From Chromatiales bacterium (GTDB lineage: Bacteria; Pseudomonadota; Gammaproteobacteria; Steroidobacterales; GCA-2729495): 20,841 nt of DNA. This document shows, in pieces, positions 6,808-16,306 of this stretch. The notes beneath the pieces were generated by a model, which saw nothing but the letters and a program-made list of their open reading frames with translations, did not search any database and had not been told where the DNA came from. The stretch covers positions 1-20,841 of the forward strand of contig JAUWKW010000002.1 of the NCBI GenBank assembly GCA_030614035.1, read 5' to 3'. A program made the position numbers and the translations under genes. Every line of letters begins with the position of its first letter. Within the stretch, counting starts at the first letter, position 1.

Positions 6808-7737
6808 GTGGCTGATTCGAAAATTCCGGCCGAAGTGAAAACCGCGGGCGCGTTAATCAATTGGGTGACCGCGTGCCTGGATAGCAGCGATGTATTTTTC
6901 GGGCACGGCACGGATAACTCCCGTGATGAAGCCGGGGCGCTCGTCTACCACGTGATGCAACTGGATCACTGTGCCGGGAATCGAGATTATGGTGTTCGCG
7001 CCTCACCGCAAGCCTTGGCAGAGATCCAGACCCTGCTCGACACGCGTATTGGCAAGCGCGTCCCGATGCCGTACCTGCTTAATGAGGCCTGGTTTGCGGG
7101 CAGGAGTTTCTATGTCGATCAGCGCGCACTGATACCCAGATCGCCGTTGGCGGAATTGATCGTCGCGGGTTTTACACCGTGGCTGGCCAGCGTAGACGAT
7201 GGATCGGCGCTCGAGCTCGGGACCGGTAGCGGATGCATAGCAGTGGCGTGTGCATTGGCACTGCCGCATTGGAAAATTGTCGCAACGGACATTTCCGAGA
7301 CCGCGCTGGAAGTGGCGCGCATCAACGTAGATCGTTACGGTTTATCGGCTCGTATCCAGCTGCTCAAGGCGGATATGTTTGCCGGAGTAAGCGGGCGTTT
7401 TGACTTGATTGTCAGCAATCCCCCGTACGTGCCTGCCGCGGAATCCGATGATCTGCCGGCCGAGTATGGACACGAACCACCGGTGGCGCTGTACAGTGGA
7501 CCGGACGGTCTGGATTCAGCGCGACGGATACTGCAAAATGCGCGGAACCATTTGAACGACAAAGGATTACTTGTACTCGAGGTCGGCGAGCAGCGGGAGT
7601 GCCTGGAGGCGGCATTTCCGCGCTTGCCGCTCACCTGGCCCGAACTGGACCGAGGTGGCCGGGGAATCGCTGTGATTACGGCCGAAGACCTGGGTCCGTC
7701 TGCCGGGGCGTTGGTCACTGGCGTTAACGATGATTGA
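6808..7737 (+). CDS. prmB: Ribosomal protein L3 glutamine methyltransferase PrmB
   Basis: 309 residues from GTG 6808, matching E. coli PrmB (310). N-terminal region with [13 protein letters not shown], then [34 protein letters not shown], characteristic of PrmB rather than PrmC. The SAM site [14 protein letters not shown] is at 136-149 and the catalytic NPPY at 204-207, with [18 protein letters not shown] following. It N5-methylates a glutamine of ribosomal protein L3 during 50S assembly. The start is inferred from length and from GGTGGAG just upstream, though the spacing is short; the frame is open to ATG 6745, inside the palindrome. aroC follows after 5 nt, so prmB-aroC is probably one transcript, the order seen in many gammaproteobacteria. 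Confidence 0.95.
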   Translation: MADSKIPAEVKTAGALINWVTACLDSSDVFFGHGTDNSRDEAGALVYHVMQLDHCAGNRDYGVRASPQALAEIQTLLDTRIGKRVPMPYLLNEAWFAGRSFYVDQRALIPRSPLAELIVAGFTPWLASVDDGSALELGTGSGCIAVACALALPHWKIVATDISETALEVARINVDRYGLSARIQLLKADMFAGVSGRFDLIVSNPPYVPAAESDDLPAEYGHEPPVALYSGPDGLDSARRILQNARNHLNDKGLLVLEVGEQRECLEAAFPRLPLTWPELDRGGRGIAVITAEDLGPSAGALVTGVNDD

Positions 7738-7742
7738 AGATC

Positions 7743-8834
7743 ATGTCTGGTAACACGATTGGTAAACTTTTCTCTGTAACGACCTTTGGCGAGAGCCACG
7801 GGCCCGGCCTGGGTTGTATCATCGACGGATGCCCACCCGGTTTGCCCCTGTCCGAAGAAGACATCCAGATAGACCTTGAACGCCGCCGGCCCGGCAAATC
7901 ACGGCACACCAGTCAGCGGCGGGAACCGGACGCGGTACGCATACTTTCGGGTGTATTCGAGGGCGTGACCACCGGGACACCGATCGGGCTGATTGTGGAG
8001 AATGTCGATCAGAAGCCAAAGGACTACAGCAAGATCAAGGACAAATTTCGGCCTGGCCACGCCGATTTCACCTATCAACAAAAATACGGAATCAGGGATT
8101 ATCGAGGTGGTGGTCGGTCGTCGGCACGAGAAACAGTGATGCGTGTTGCCGCTGGAGCTGTGGCGCGCAAATATCTGCGGCAACAACTGGGCCTTGAAGT
8201 AAAGGGTTACCTTGCGCAGCTCGGGCCGATACAGGTGGACCGGGTTGACCCCGACAGCGTCGACGACAACCCGTTTTTCTGCGCTGACCCGTCACGTGTG
8301 GCGGAGTTGGAGCAATACATGGACGCGTTGCGTAAAGAAGGCAATTCGATTGGTGCACGAATCAATATCGTGGCGTCCGGTGTACCTGTCGGGCTCGGTG
8401 AACCTGTGTTCGACAAGCTGGAGGCGGCCATTGCCCACGGCATGATGAGTATCAATGCCGTAAAGGGCGTCGAATTGGGTGCTGGCTTCGCGGTAGTTGA
8501 ACAAAAAGGTACCGAGCACCGGGATGAGATTACCCCGGACGGCTTTGCGAAAAATTCATCGGGTGGCACCCTGGGCGGTATCTCATCCGGCCAGGATATA
8601 CTCGTGAGCATCGCGTTGAAGCCTACGTCGAGCATTCGCTTGTCGGGCGAAACGATCGACGAGAAAGGCCAGTCGGTGGAGATCAAGACCACCGGCCGCC
8701 ATGACCCCTGCGTCGGACTTCGGGCAACTCCGATCGCGGAGGCAATGCTGGCACTCGTGCTAATGGATCATTATCTACGACACCGCGCTCAGAACGCCGA
8801 TGTTGACACGGCGACCCCGCTCGCCGGTGGTTAG
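7743..8834 (+). CDS. aroC: Chorismate synthase
   Basis: 363 residues (E. coli 361), starting [20 protein letters not shown]. It converts 5-enolpyruvylshikimate-3-phosphate to chorismate using reduced FMN. Signatures: [21 protein letters not shown] (7-27), [17 protein letters not shown] (~41-57), [19 protein letters not shown] (~120-138), and [26 protein letters not shown] near the C-terminus. The ATG at 7743 is preferred by homology; a TTG at 7734 overlapping the prmB stop would add three residues. Translation is probably coupled to prmB. Its 3' end is followed after 49 nt by asd. Confidence 0.98.
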   Translation: MSGNTIGKLFSVTTFGESHGPGLGCIIDGCPPGLPLSEEDIQIDLERRRPGKSRHTSQRREPDAVRILSGVFEGVTTGTPIGLIVENVDQKPKDYSKIKDKFRPGHADFTYQQKYGIRDYRGGGRSSARETVMRVAAGAVARKYLRQQLGLEVKGYLAQLGPIQVDRVDPDSVDDNPFFCADPSRVAELEQYMDALRKEGNSIGARINIVASGVPVGLGEPVFDKLEAAIAHGMMSINAVKGVELGAGFAVVEQKGTEHRDEITPDGFAKNSSGGTLGGISSGQDILVSIALKPTSSIRLSGETIDEKGQSVEIKTTGRHDPCVGLRATPIAEAMLALVLMDHYLRHRAQNADVDTATPLAGG

Positions 8835-8883
8835 CCCGGCGTTGCCTGACTCGACGCCCAATCAAAAGGATCGACAAGCAGCT

Positions 8884-9906
8884 GTGACTGAAAACCTTAA
8901 CATCGCGGTCGTCGGGGCAACCGGCCTGGTCGGAGAGGCGATGCTCGAAATCCTGCAGGAACGCGATTTTCCGGTCGGCAGGCTGTACCCGTTGGCCAGT
9001 GAGCGATCACTTGGAAAATCGGTTCGCTTCCGCGGCCACGATTTGCCAGTTGCCGTTCTGGATGAGCATGATTTTTCCGACACCGATATTGCTTTGTTCT
9101 CAGCCGGCGCCAGCGTCTCGGAGATTCACGCGCCGCGGGCTGTCGATGCCGGCTGTGTGGTCGTTGACAACACCTCACGGTTTCGTAACGAACCGGATAT
9201 TCCTCTGGTAGTCCCGGAAGTCAATCCAGCCGCTCTGGCCGGGCTTCGGCCACGCAATATTATCGCCAACCCGAACTGTTCGACGATTCAATTGGTCGTC
9301 GCGCTGAAACCTGTATACGACGCTGCCGGAATCAGCCGAATCAACGTTGCAACCTATCAGGCCGTGTCGGGCGCGGGACGTCAGCAAGTCGAGGAATTGG
9401 CCAGGCAGAGTACCGAGTTGATGAGTGGCCGTGCAGAGGACGCGGATTCAGAATCAATACCCATCGCTTTCAATGCGATACCCCAAATCGATGCGTTCGA
9501 GGACAATGGCTATACCCGTGAAGAAATGAAGATGGTTTGGGAAACCCGCAAGATTTTCGGCGACGATCAGATCATGATCAGTGCGACCGCCGTGCGCATC
9601 CCGGTATTTATCGGTCACTCCGAGGCGGTCAGCATTGAGACTCGTGAAAAAATCTCGGCAACCGAGGTTCGTAATCTGCTCAGTGCGGCGCCCGGAGTAA
9701 CGCTTCTGGACGCGGGCAGGGCCGGAGGCTACCCAACCGCGAGAACCCAGGCGGCTGGCGAAAATGACGTATTTGTTGGCAGAATCCGGGATGACCTGTC
9801 CCACGAGCGGGGCATCAGCATGTGGGTGGTTTCGGATAATCTCCGCAAAGGGGCGGCGCTGAACAGCATTCAGATCGCTGAAATCTTGGTGCGTGATTAT
9901 TTATAG
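8884..9906 (+). CDS. asd: Aspartate-semialdehyde dehydrogenase (short form)
   Basis: 340 residues from GTG 8884. It reduces beta-aspartyl phosphate to aspartate semialdehyde with NADPH, the branch point to lysine/diaminopimelate, threonine and methionine. NADP-binding VVGATGLVGEAML (9-21), SAGASVS (73-79), and the catalytic cysteine Cys132 in ANPNCSTIQ are present, so it should be active. It is the short type (NPNCSTIQ), not the ~370-residue enterobacterial type. In Pseudomonas this position just before fimV holds a second Asd-like gene. The longest frame starts at 8800 inside aroC; homology points to 8884, with AAAAGGA 13 nt upstream, a rather long spacing. Confidence 0.94.
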   Translation: MTENLNIAVVGATGLVGEAMLEILQERDFPVGRLYPLASERSLGKSVRFRGHDLPVAVLDEHDFSDTDIALFSAGASVSEIHAPRAVDAGCVVVDNTSRFRNEPDIPLVVPEVNPAALAGLRPRNIIANPNCSTIQLVVALKPVYDAAGISRINVATYQAVSGAGRQQVEELARQSTELMSGRAEDADSESIPIAFNAIPQIDAFEDNGYTREEMKMVWETRKIFGDDQIMISATAVRIPVFIGHSEAVSIETREKISATEVRNLLSAAPGVTLLDAGRAGGYPTARTQAAGENDVFVGRIRDDLSHERGISMWVVSDNLRKGAALNSIQIAEILVRDYL

Positions 9907-9914
9907 GCTATAGT
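9886..9914 (+). promoter_or_regulatory. fimV: Candidate sigma70 promoter for fimV and downstream genes
   Basis: TTGGTG at 9886-9891 and TATAGT at 9909-9914 with a 17-nt spacer, overlapping the asd stop codon. Predicted start is near 9921, giving a ~90-nt leader before fimV. The -10 matches 5 of 6 and spacing is ideal; the -35 matches only TTG. Confidence 0.4.
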
Positions 9915-10011
9915 TGGCCCGGTTGTTCGCGTTGTAGCGGCATTTTTGTGTGTGCCCGCCGCTTATCGACATCAACGTCGCCTGATCTGACTGTAAGTCT
10001 GGGGATATGTG

Positions 10012-13000
10012 ATGCCACGTTTTCTGGCTGCCGCCGGTTGGCTTTTTGCGGTGCTCCTTCCCATATCTGCCGGGGCGCTTGGGCTCGGCGAGATTGATCT
10101 TAAGTCGAGACTGAACGAGCCGTTCGTTGCCGATATTCCACTGAAGCTGGACGACCCGGCGGATTTGGATAGCGTTAACGTGTATCTCGCCTCGGTAGCG
10201 ACGTTCGAGCGCTATGGCCTCAGCCGTCCGGCGTATCTGAGCGATTTCCGGTTTTTCCTGAGTAGCGACGATTCCGAAAATGGAACCGTCCAGGTCCGCT
10301 CGGTCCGGCCGGTGTCAGAACCGTTTGTCACGTTACTTCTGGAAGTCGAGTGGCCGGCAGGCAAATTATTGCGGGAATATACCGTGCTGCTCGATCCGCC
10401 GGTGTTTGACGTCGGTGCGGTGGCAACCCCGGTTCAGCCGGCGGAGTCGCCGGCCGTGGCCGAACTGCCTCCTGACCCCATTCCCGAGCCGGTTGCAGCG
10501 ACCCAACCCGAGGCCGAGCCTGAGCCGGTAGCGGCGACCGTGGCGCCTGCGCCGGTGATTCCGGTCCAGGAGCTGGAGCCATTGCCACAGGAACCGGAGC
10601 CGGAGCCGGAACCCCCTGTGGCCGCGGCGACTAACCTTTCATTGGCTGGTAGTACCTACGGTCCGGTAACCGTCGGCCAGACGCTGTGGGGACTTGCCCA
10701 TGAATTGCGGCCCAATTTGTCCGTGGATATCAACCAGATGATGCTGGCGCTGTACCGGACTAATCCGTCGGCGTTTGTCGATAATATCAATCGTCTAAAA
10801 GAAGGCGCGATCCTGCGTATTCCGGACTCCGATGAAATTGGCGCAATGACACGAACCGCAGCCTTCGCAGAGGCTCAGCGTCAGCACGACCAATATCAGA
10901 CGAGCAACGTAAGCGTCGCTGGCGTTCAGCTGCGTCTGGTGCCACCAGCCGACGAGGTGCTGGACAGCAGCTCGGGCGGGGCAGCATTTGAGACTTCGGC
11001 TACAGATGTGCTCGAGAGTGGGCCAGCCGCGAGCGGGGTCGGTGAACCTGAAGCCGAAGCAGAGGAAAGCAGTGCGCTACTAGAGATTGAGGATTCCGGG
11101 CTGGCGGCATTGCAGAATCGGCTTGGCGAGCTGGATGAATCGGACGCAATCGACACGGAAGCGATGATTGATATTGAGGCCGATGAGTCCTCTGAACTGG
11201 ATGCCGGGCTTCAGCCATCACTGGCCGAACCCGAAGAGCCTGCTGAAGCTTCGATCATAGATTCCGAGGAACCCGCGGTGGTGGTGTCGCCGGGGCCCGA
11301 GATCGATGTCGTGACATCCCAAGCCCCGGACGGTGAATCGCTACTCGATCGAGCAATCGGGCTAGCAGAACAGTACTGGATGTGGGGTGCGGGTTTGCTG
11401 GTTGCCATGGTGTTGCTTATTGGCATCCGACGCCGCTTCGCTGGGGGCGCGGCCGTCAAGGATCAGGAAAGCGGCGCAGAAGAAGATGAATTCGCCGGTA
11501 GTTGGGACGACGATGAGTCCGGCGCTTACGTAGTCGATGAAGCGACCCAGGATACCGGCGACCAGGGAGCTGAATTCGGAGCGAATCTCGATGCGATGCC
11601 CGGCGAGGCCGGGGCGGTTGACATACCCGTCGAACCCGAACCAGCGATCGACCTACCGCTCGAGCCCGAACCAGCGTTTGACATACCGCTCGAGCCCGAA
11701 CCGGCGATCGACATACCGCTTGAGCCGGAGCCCGAGGAGGAACCCGATATTCTGCTTGAGCCGGAACACGACGATGTGCTCGAGGCAACGGTCAGAATTG
11801 ACCCGGAACCGGAACCGCTACCCGAGCCCGACTTCGATATAGATGCATTACTCGAAGCAGAGCCGGAATCGGAACCGGTATCTGAGCCTGAACCCGAGAT
11901 CGATGCATTACCCGAACCGGATTTGGAAGCTTTCGACGCGATGCCCGAAATCCCGGAGGCGGCGCTTGAACCGACCCAGGAAGCGCCTGCCCCGATGGCA
12001 GCAGAAATGTCTCCAGTGGAGGAGGTGGCTGTAGACGATGTCGAGGGTTTACTTGAATCGACGCTGAGCATGCCGGGACCGATCAATCTGGATCAAGCTG
12101 ACCCGGTCGCCGAAGCTGAGTTTCATATGGCCTATGGACTTTACGATCAGGCGGCGGACCTGCTGATTCAGGCATTGCAGGAAGACCAGGACAATCGCGA
12201 TTTGCGCGTCAAATTGCTCGAAGTCTACTTTGTCTGGGAGAACAAGGAGGGGTTCCTGACGGAGGCCAGAACGCTGCGTGAGATGACTGCCAACGATTCC
12301 GATCCGGATTGGAACAAAGTCCTGATCATGGGCAAGCAGATTTGCGCGGATGATGAGCTGTTCTCCGCGTCTCCTGTCGGGGCCGGCGTCGACGAGTCAA
12401 TGGATCTTCCGTTATTCAGTGAAGATGCCGCCGCGGCAGGAGTAGATGTGCCGATCGACGATGCCGGTTTGAGCCCAGCGATGGAAGGCGCTGCCGACCC
12501 GGGACTGGACCTTGAGATCGCAGGCGGTTCAGCGGCTGACGACATGGACGAGCTCGATTTGGATCTCGGTTCGGATTTCTCACCGGACGCTGAAACGGAA
12601 GTTGACCTGAGCCTGAGCCCCGATTCGCCGACGATGGAGAGCCCGACGATGGACCGGCCCGGTCCAGATTCAAGCGATGCCGGTGGAATCGGACTAGATG
12701 ATATCGGCGTGGACTTTGGCGATGTCGCTGGAGATGATCAGACAGCGGGTGCCGGTGCAGTGGGTGACGATGACGCCGAGACTATGATTGCGACCGAGCC
12801 CGTCGCGTCTGGTCTGACGATCGGAGACGAGGATGCCACCATGCTCAGCAGTGATGCCGAATTGGCGGCGATGGAGGCTCCTTTCAAGCCCAAAGAAATC
12901 GATGCGACCGCTGACTGGCCCGTGCTGGATGAGGCCGCCTTGAGCGATATTGGGGTCGACGATTTATCGGCGGCATTGGGTGCCGGTGTCGGTGACGAGA

Positions 13001-13299
13001 CTGTGGAGGATTTTGGGGCCGCCGGGGCAACAGTCGAGCAGCCTCAGCCGGATAACAGCGCCAGTGCCGTCGGCCTCGACGAACTCTCCGAAACGGACAC
13101 GATGAAAGCACCGGGTCTGGATGATCTGCCGGAAGAGCCAACTATGACCGAAGTTGGCACTAAGCTTGATCTCGCCAGAGCCTACATCGATATGGGTGAT
13201 CCTGACGGTGCGCGGAGCATACTGAAGGAAGTCCTCGAGGAAGGCGACAATTCGCAACAGCAGGAAGCCCGGCAGCTGCTTGACGAACTCAAAGATTGA
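10012..13299 (+). CDS. fimV: FimV, peptidoglycan-binding polar hub protein
   Basis: 1095 residues. Signal peptide 1-22 (hydrophobic FLAAAGWLFAVLLPISAGA), FimV N-terminal domain ~23-127 (LGLGEIDLKSRLNEPF), Pro/Glu linker, LysM ~217-271 (VTVGQTLWGLAHELRPN to LRIP), one transmembrane helix ~454-472 (YWMWGAGLLVAMVLLIGI), a very acidic cytoplasmic region with tandem repeats at 536-575, a TPR-like segment ~701-763 (EAEFHMAYGLYDQAADLLIQ), and the conserved C-terminal FimV motif ~1049-1095 (TKLDLARAYIDMGDPDGARS). In Pseudomonas FimV is needed for type IV pilus secretin assembly, polar targeting and CyaB-dependent cAMP production. ATG 10012 has GGGGA at good distance; a GTG at 10009 would add one residue. 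The stop overlaps the truA start. Its position before truA is the conserved one, so this is the true fimV ortholog. Confidence 0.96.
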   Translation: MPRFLAAAGWLFAVLLPISAGALGLGEIDLKSRLNEPFVADIPLKLDDPADLDSVNVYLASVATFERYGLSRPAYLSDFRFFLSSDDSENGTVQVRSVRPVSEPFVTLLLEVEWPAGKLLREYTVLLDPPVFDVGAVATPVQPAESPAVAELPPDPIPEPVAATQPEAEPEPVAATVAPAPVIPVQELEPLPQEPEPEPEPPVAAATNLSLAGSTYGPVTVGQTLWGLAHELRPNLSVDINQMMLALYRTNPSAFVDNINRLKEGAILRIPDSDEIGAMTRTAAFAEAQRQHDQYQTSNVSVAGVQLRLVPPADEVLDSSSGGAAFETSATDVLESGPAASGVGEPEAEAEESSALLEIEDSGLAALQNRLGELDESDAIDTEAMIDIEADESSELDAGLQPSLAEPEEPAEASIIDSEEPAVVVSPGPEIDVVTSQAPDGESLLDRAIGLAEQYWMWGAGLLVAMVLLIGIRRRFAGGAAVKDQESGAEEDEFAGSWDDDESGAYVVDEATQDTGDQGAEFGANLDAMPGEAGAVDIPVEPEPAIDLPLEPEPAFDIPLEPEPAIDIPLEPEPEEEPDILLEPEHDDVLEATVRIDPEPEPLPEPDFDIDALLEAEPESEPVSEPEPEIDALPEPDLEAFDAMPEIPEAALEPTQEAPAPMAAEMSPVEEVAVDDVEGLLESTLSMPGPINLDQADPVAEAEFHMAYGLYDQAADLLIQALQEDQDNRDLRVKLLEVYFVWENKEGFLTEARTLREMTANDSDPDWNKVLIMGKQICADDELFSASPVGAGVDESMDLPLFSEDAAAAGVDVPIDDAGLSPAMEGAADPGLDLEIAGGSAADDMDELDLDLGSDFSPDAETEVDLSLSPDSPTMESPTMDRPGPDSSDAGGIGLDDIGVDFGDVAGDDQTAGAGAVGDDDAETMIATEPVASGLTIGDEDATMLSSDAELAAMEAPFKPKEIDATADWPVLDEAALSDIGVDDLSAALGAGVGDETVEDFGAAGATVEQPQPDNSASAVGLDELSETDTMKAPGLDDLPEEPTMTEVGTKLDLARAYIDMGDPDGARSILKEVLEEGDNSQQQEARQLLDELKD
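11617..11736 (+). repeat. fimV: 30-bp tandem repeat (four units) in fimV
   Basis: Units start at 11617, 11647, 11677 and 11707 and encode decapeptides of the type (V/I/F)D(I/L)P(V/L)EPEPA. More degenerate EPEP units continue to about 11910. It lies in the acidic cytoplasmic region. The array is prone to length change by slippage and creates long false reading frames on the minus strand. Confidence 0.9.
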
Positions 13300-14087
13300 A
13301 CGCCGACCCTGACGGGCCATCCTATCGAATTGCCGTAGGGCTGGAATATGACGGGACGCGCTACAGCGGTTGGCAGTCGCAGCCGCACGCACCTAGCATT
13401 CAGGATTCTCTGAACGCCGCATTCTCCTCAGTTGCAAATCAGACGGTTCAATCCACCGGCGCTGGCCGGACCGATGCCGGTGTGCACGCAAGCGGGCAAG
13501 TTGCACATATCGATACATCCGCCGCAAGGGATGATCATTCCTGGTTGCTCGGTGTCAATACTCAGTTGCCAGAAGATATTGGTTTACTGTGGGTGAGGCG
13601 GGTGTCTTCAAAGTTTCACGCAAGATTCTCAGCGATATTGCGTGGTTACCGGTATTCGATTCTTAATCGTCCCGTACGCTCCGCGCTCGAAAGAGACAGG
13701 GTGTGGTGGGTGCACCAGCCGATCGACCACGAGCGAATGCAAGAAGCTGCTCAGTATCTGGTTGGCGAACATGATTTTTCTGCGTTCCGTGCTGCTGCCT
13801 GCCAAGCGCGTTCTCCGATCCGCACGATAAGTAAACTTACGATCACCCGTCAGGATGATCATATATCGATATATTGTTGGGCGAACGCTTTCCTGCATCA
13901 TATGGTTCGCAACATTGTTGGATCGTTGCTGCCTATTGGCTACGGGGAAGCAGACCCGGCGTGGATCGAGGCGATCTTGGCCGAGCGGGATCGGCGGCGA
14001 GGTGGAATTACGGCACCCGCCTGCGGGCTCTGTCTGACAGACGTTGTCTATCCACCGGAATTCAATCTGCCATCAATTCAAGCGTGA
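13296..14087 (+). CDS. truA: tRNA pseudouridine(38-40) synthase TruA
   Basis: 263 residues. It isomerises uridines 38-40 in the tRNA anticodon arm. The catalytic aspartate is Asp60 in [16 protein letters not shown], the same number as in E. coli, which supports the TTG start at 13296. [34 protein letters not shown] and [13 protein letters not shown] are family hallmarks. The TTG overlaps the fimV stop (TTGA), so translation is likely coupled to fimV. No ATG or GTG lies nearby in frame before the conserved [17 protein letters not shown] block. Confidence 0.96.
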   Translation: MNADPDGPSYRIAVGLEYDGTRYSGWQSQPHAPSIQDSLNAAFSSVANQTVQSTGAGRTDAGVHASGQVAHIDTSAARDDHSWLLGVNTQLPEDIGLLWVRRVSSKFHARFSAILRGYRYSILNRPVRSALERDRVWWVHQPIDHERMQEAAQYLVGEHDFSAFRAAACQARSPIRTISKLTITRQDDHISIYCWANAFLHHMVRNIVGSLLPIGYGEADPAWIEAILAERDRRRGGITAPACGLCLTDVVYPPEFNLPSIQA

Positions 14088-14133
14088 TCGCCAAGGTGAT
14101 ACCTCACCGACTGTCGTTTATGATGGCCTGACG

Positions 14134-14997
14134 ATGAGTTGGTTTGAAAAACTAATGCCGTCCCGGATAAAGACGGAGCGTCGGACGCGCTCCGTTCCAG
14201 AGGGTATATGGCAAAAATGCGCGGGCTGTGGGGCGCAGCTTTACCGGGCTGAATTGGAGCGCAACTATTTCGTTTGCCCGAAATGCGAGCATCATATTCG
14301 ACTTTCCGCTCGCAAACGTCTTGAACTGTTCTTGGATAGCGAAACGGGCCGCGAGATTGGTGAGCGATTGGTGCCAATGGATCCGCTGAAGTTTAAGGAT
14401 AGCAAGCGATATAGAGACCGGATCAGTCAAGCTCAAAAGACTACCGGAGAGCGTGATGCGCTAGTTGCGATGACGGGTATGTTGATGGGCCAGCCGGTCG
14501 TCGTATGTGCATTCGAATTTGGCTTCATGGGTGGTTCCATGGGATCTGTTGTTGGCGAGAAATTTGCCCGGGCTGTCGAATACAGCCGGGATAACAGAAT
14601 GCCCTTGGTTTGCTTCTCCGCAAGCGGCGGAGCGAGAATGCAGGAGGCTTTATTTTCGCTTCTGCAAATGGCGAAGACCAGCGCAGCTCTGGCGAGGCTG
14701 TCCGAAGCCGGTGTGGCTTACATTTCGGTGCTAACGGATCCCACTACCGGTGGCGTAGCTGCCAGCATTGCAATGCTCGGTGACATCAATATAGCCGAAC
14801 CAAAAGCTCTGATCGGTTTCGCCGGGCCGCGGGTGATCCAGCAGACCGTGCGTGAAACGCTTCCGGAGGAGTTCCAGCGAAGTGAGTTTCTCCTGGAGCA
14901 CGGAGCGGTGGATATGATTGTTGACCGGCGTCAGATGCGCGAGGAAGTGGCGGGCTTGCTGGCCAAACTGCAAAAGCAGCGCACGCCGGTAAGCTGA
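14134..14997 (+). CDS. accD: Acetyl-CoA carboxylase carboxyltransferase subunit beta
   Basis: 287 residues from ATG 14134 ([17 protein letters not shown]). Zinc ribbon Cys29, Cys32, Cys48, Cys51 ([17 protein letters not shown]...CPKC), then the carboxyltransferase crotonase fold: [55 protein letters not shown], and [18 protein letters not shown]. With AccA it moves the carboxyl group from biotin to acetyl-CoA in fatty acid synthesis. It is slightly shorter than E. coli AccD (304), lacking the Pro-rich tail. The frame opens upstream to 14044 within truA, but alignment fixes 14134. trpF, which lies between truA and accD in Pseudomonas, is absent; only 46 nt separate them. Confidence 0.98.
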   Translation: MSWFEKLMPSRIKTERRTRSVPEGIWQKCAGCGAQLYRAELERNYFVCPKCEHHIRLSARKRLELFLDSETGREIGERLVPMDPLKFKDSKRYRDRISQAQKTTGERDALVAMTGMLMGQPVVVCAFEFGFMGGSMGSVVGEKFARAVEYSRDNRMPLVCFSASGGARMQEALFSLLQMAKTSAALARLSEAGVAYISVLTDPTTGGVAASIAMLGDINIAEPKALIGFAGPRVIQQTVRETLPEEFQRSEFLLEHGAVDMIVDRRQMREEVAGLLAKLQKQRTPVS

Positions 14998-15015
14998 GTA
15001 GCTAAAACGTTATCT

Positions 15016-16281
15016 ATGGCAGGCAGGTCCCTCGATGACTGGCTCCAATGGCAGGAGTCATTGAATGCAAGCGAAATCGACCTTGGCCTGGATCGGATTA
15101 CTAAAGTTGCAAACCGCCTTGATCTGCAACCGCCAGAAGGATCTGTTTTCATCGTTGCCGGCACCAATGGCAAAGGTTCGTGCGTCTGGCTGTTGGAGCA
15201 GTTGCTGCTGGCCGGAGGGGTTCGCACCGGCGCTTATACATCGCCACATTTGCTTAGGTACAACGAGCGAATCCGCATTGACGGGGTGCCCGTCGATGAC
15301 CATGTCCTGGTTAAAGCGTTTGAACGAATCGAAGCGGCGCGCGGCGAACAAGCACTTACCTATTTTGAATACGGCACACTCGCGGCGCTGTGGATATTTT
15401 CTAATACCCGCTGTGATGCCTGGCTACTGGAGGTCGGTCTGGGAGGGCGTCTGGACGCGGTCAATATCGTCGAGCCCAATTACAGCCTGATTACGACTAT
15501 CGCGTTGGATCACCAGGTATGGCTAGGGAACGATGTCGAACAAATTGCGCGGGAGAAAGCTGGAATCATGCGAGAGGCTACGCCCGTCTTTTTCGGCGAT
15601 TATCCGGCGCCGGCAGCGATTGGGCAGAGAGCCAGTGAGTTGGGCAGCCCGCTGTTGTGTCTGCGGGATGCATTCGATTATTCACTGGAAGACACGACCT
15701 GGACCTGGCGCGGGCAGCATTGTGAGATTGAGGCATTGCCGTGGCCGCCAGGCCGGGCCGAAGAGCAGATACGTAACCTGAGCCTGGTATTGGCAGTGCT
15801 TGAACGCCATGATCCGGCGTTGCTCGAGCGACGTCACCTGATCTGCGAGCTCGCCGAACGATTTCGGCTGCCCGGGCGTTTTCAGGTCGTCAATGGGGAT
15901 CGCCAGTGGGTGCTTGACGTTGCCCATAATCCCCAGGCAGCCAGCGGTCTGCGTCACAAGCTGGAGGCGCTGGGGCCCGTGCCATTTACAACGGCAGTAG
16001 TTGGGCTGATGGCGGACAAGCCCGCCGCCGATTTCGCGTTGGATCTGTCCGGGCAGGTGGACCAGTGGATCGCCTGCACAGTTGACGCCACACGCGGTCG
16101 TGACGGCGTCGATCTGGCCCGCTGCCTGGAAGAAGCCGGGCTGGGGCCGGTGTGCTCTGCCGATACACCTGAGTCGGCTTTTCAGCTCGCCTGCGAGTCG
16201 ACGCCGCCCGGCTCGAGGATACTGGTATGCGGGTCGTTTTATGTGGTTGGCCCCGCGTTGGAGTGGCTTGGACTATACTGA
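15016..16281 (+). CDS. folC: Bifunctional dihydrofolate synthase / folylpolyglutamate synthase
   Basis: 421 residues, usual for FolC. It adds glutamate to dihydropteroate and to folates, an ATP-dependent Mur-ligase-type reaction. P-loop GTNGKGS at 49-55, YTSPHLLRYNERIRI (~74-88), LLEVGLGGRLDAVNIV (~137-152), ALDHQVWLGNDVEQIAREKAGIM (~165-187), and a C-terminal ligase domain with VLDVAHNPQA (~295-304). It begins 18 nt after accD with no evident Shine-Dalgarno, so coupling to accD is plausible. The accD-folC-dedD-cvpA-purF order is conserved in gammaproteobacteria. Confidence 0.97.
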   Translation: MAGRSLDDWLQWQESLNASEIDLGLDRITKVANRLDLQPPEGSVFIVAGTNGKGSCVWLLEQLLLAGGVRTGAYTSPHLLRYNERIRIDGVPVDDHVLVKAFERIEAARGEQALTYFEYGTLAALWIFSNTRCDAWLLEVGLGGRLDAVNIVEPNYSLITTIALDHQVWLGNDVEQIAREKAGIMREATPVFFGDYPAPAAIGQRASELGSPLLCLRDAFDYSLEDTTWTWRGQHCEIEALPWPPGRAEEQIRNLSLVLAVLERHDPALLERRHLICELAERFRLPGRFQVVNGDRQWVLDVAHNPQAASGLRHKLEALGPVPFTTAVVGLMADKPAADFALDLSGQVDQWIACTVDATRGRDGVDLARCLEEAGLGPVCSADTPESAFQLACESTPPGSRILVCGSFYVVGPALEWLGLY

Positions 16282-16306
16282 CGCTGGTATCGGGGAGCGC
16301 GTTTCG

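Noticed and set aside
8835..8883. Possible lysine riboswitch or attenuator before asd
   Set aside because: The gap is only 49 nt, too short for a riboswitch, and shows no leader peptide or terminator stem.
11526..12086. 186-codon Ser/Gly-rich open frame on the minus strand inside fimV
   Set aside because: It is the antisense reading of the GAA/CCC-rich acidic repeat array; composition is low complexity and fimV on the plus strand is clearly the coding frame.
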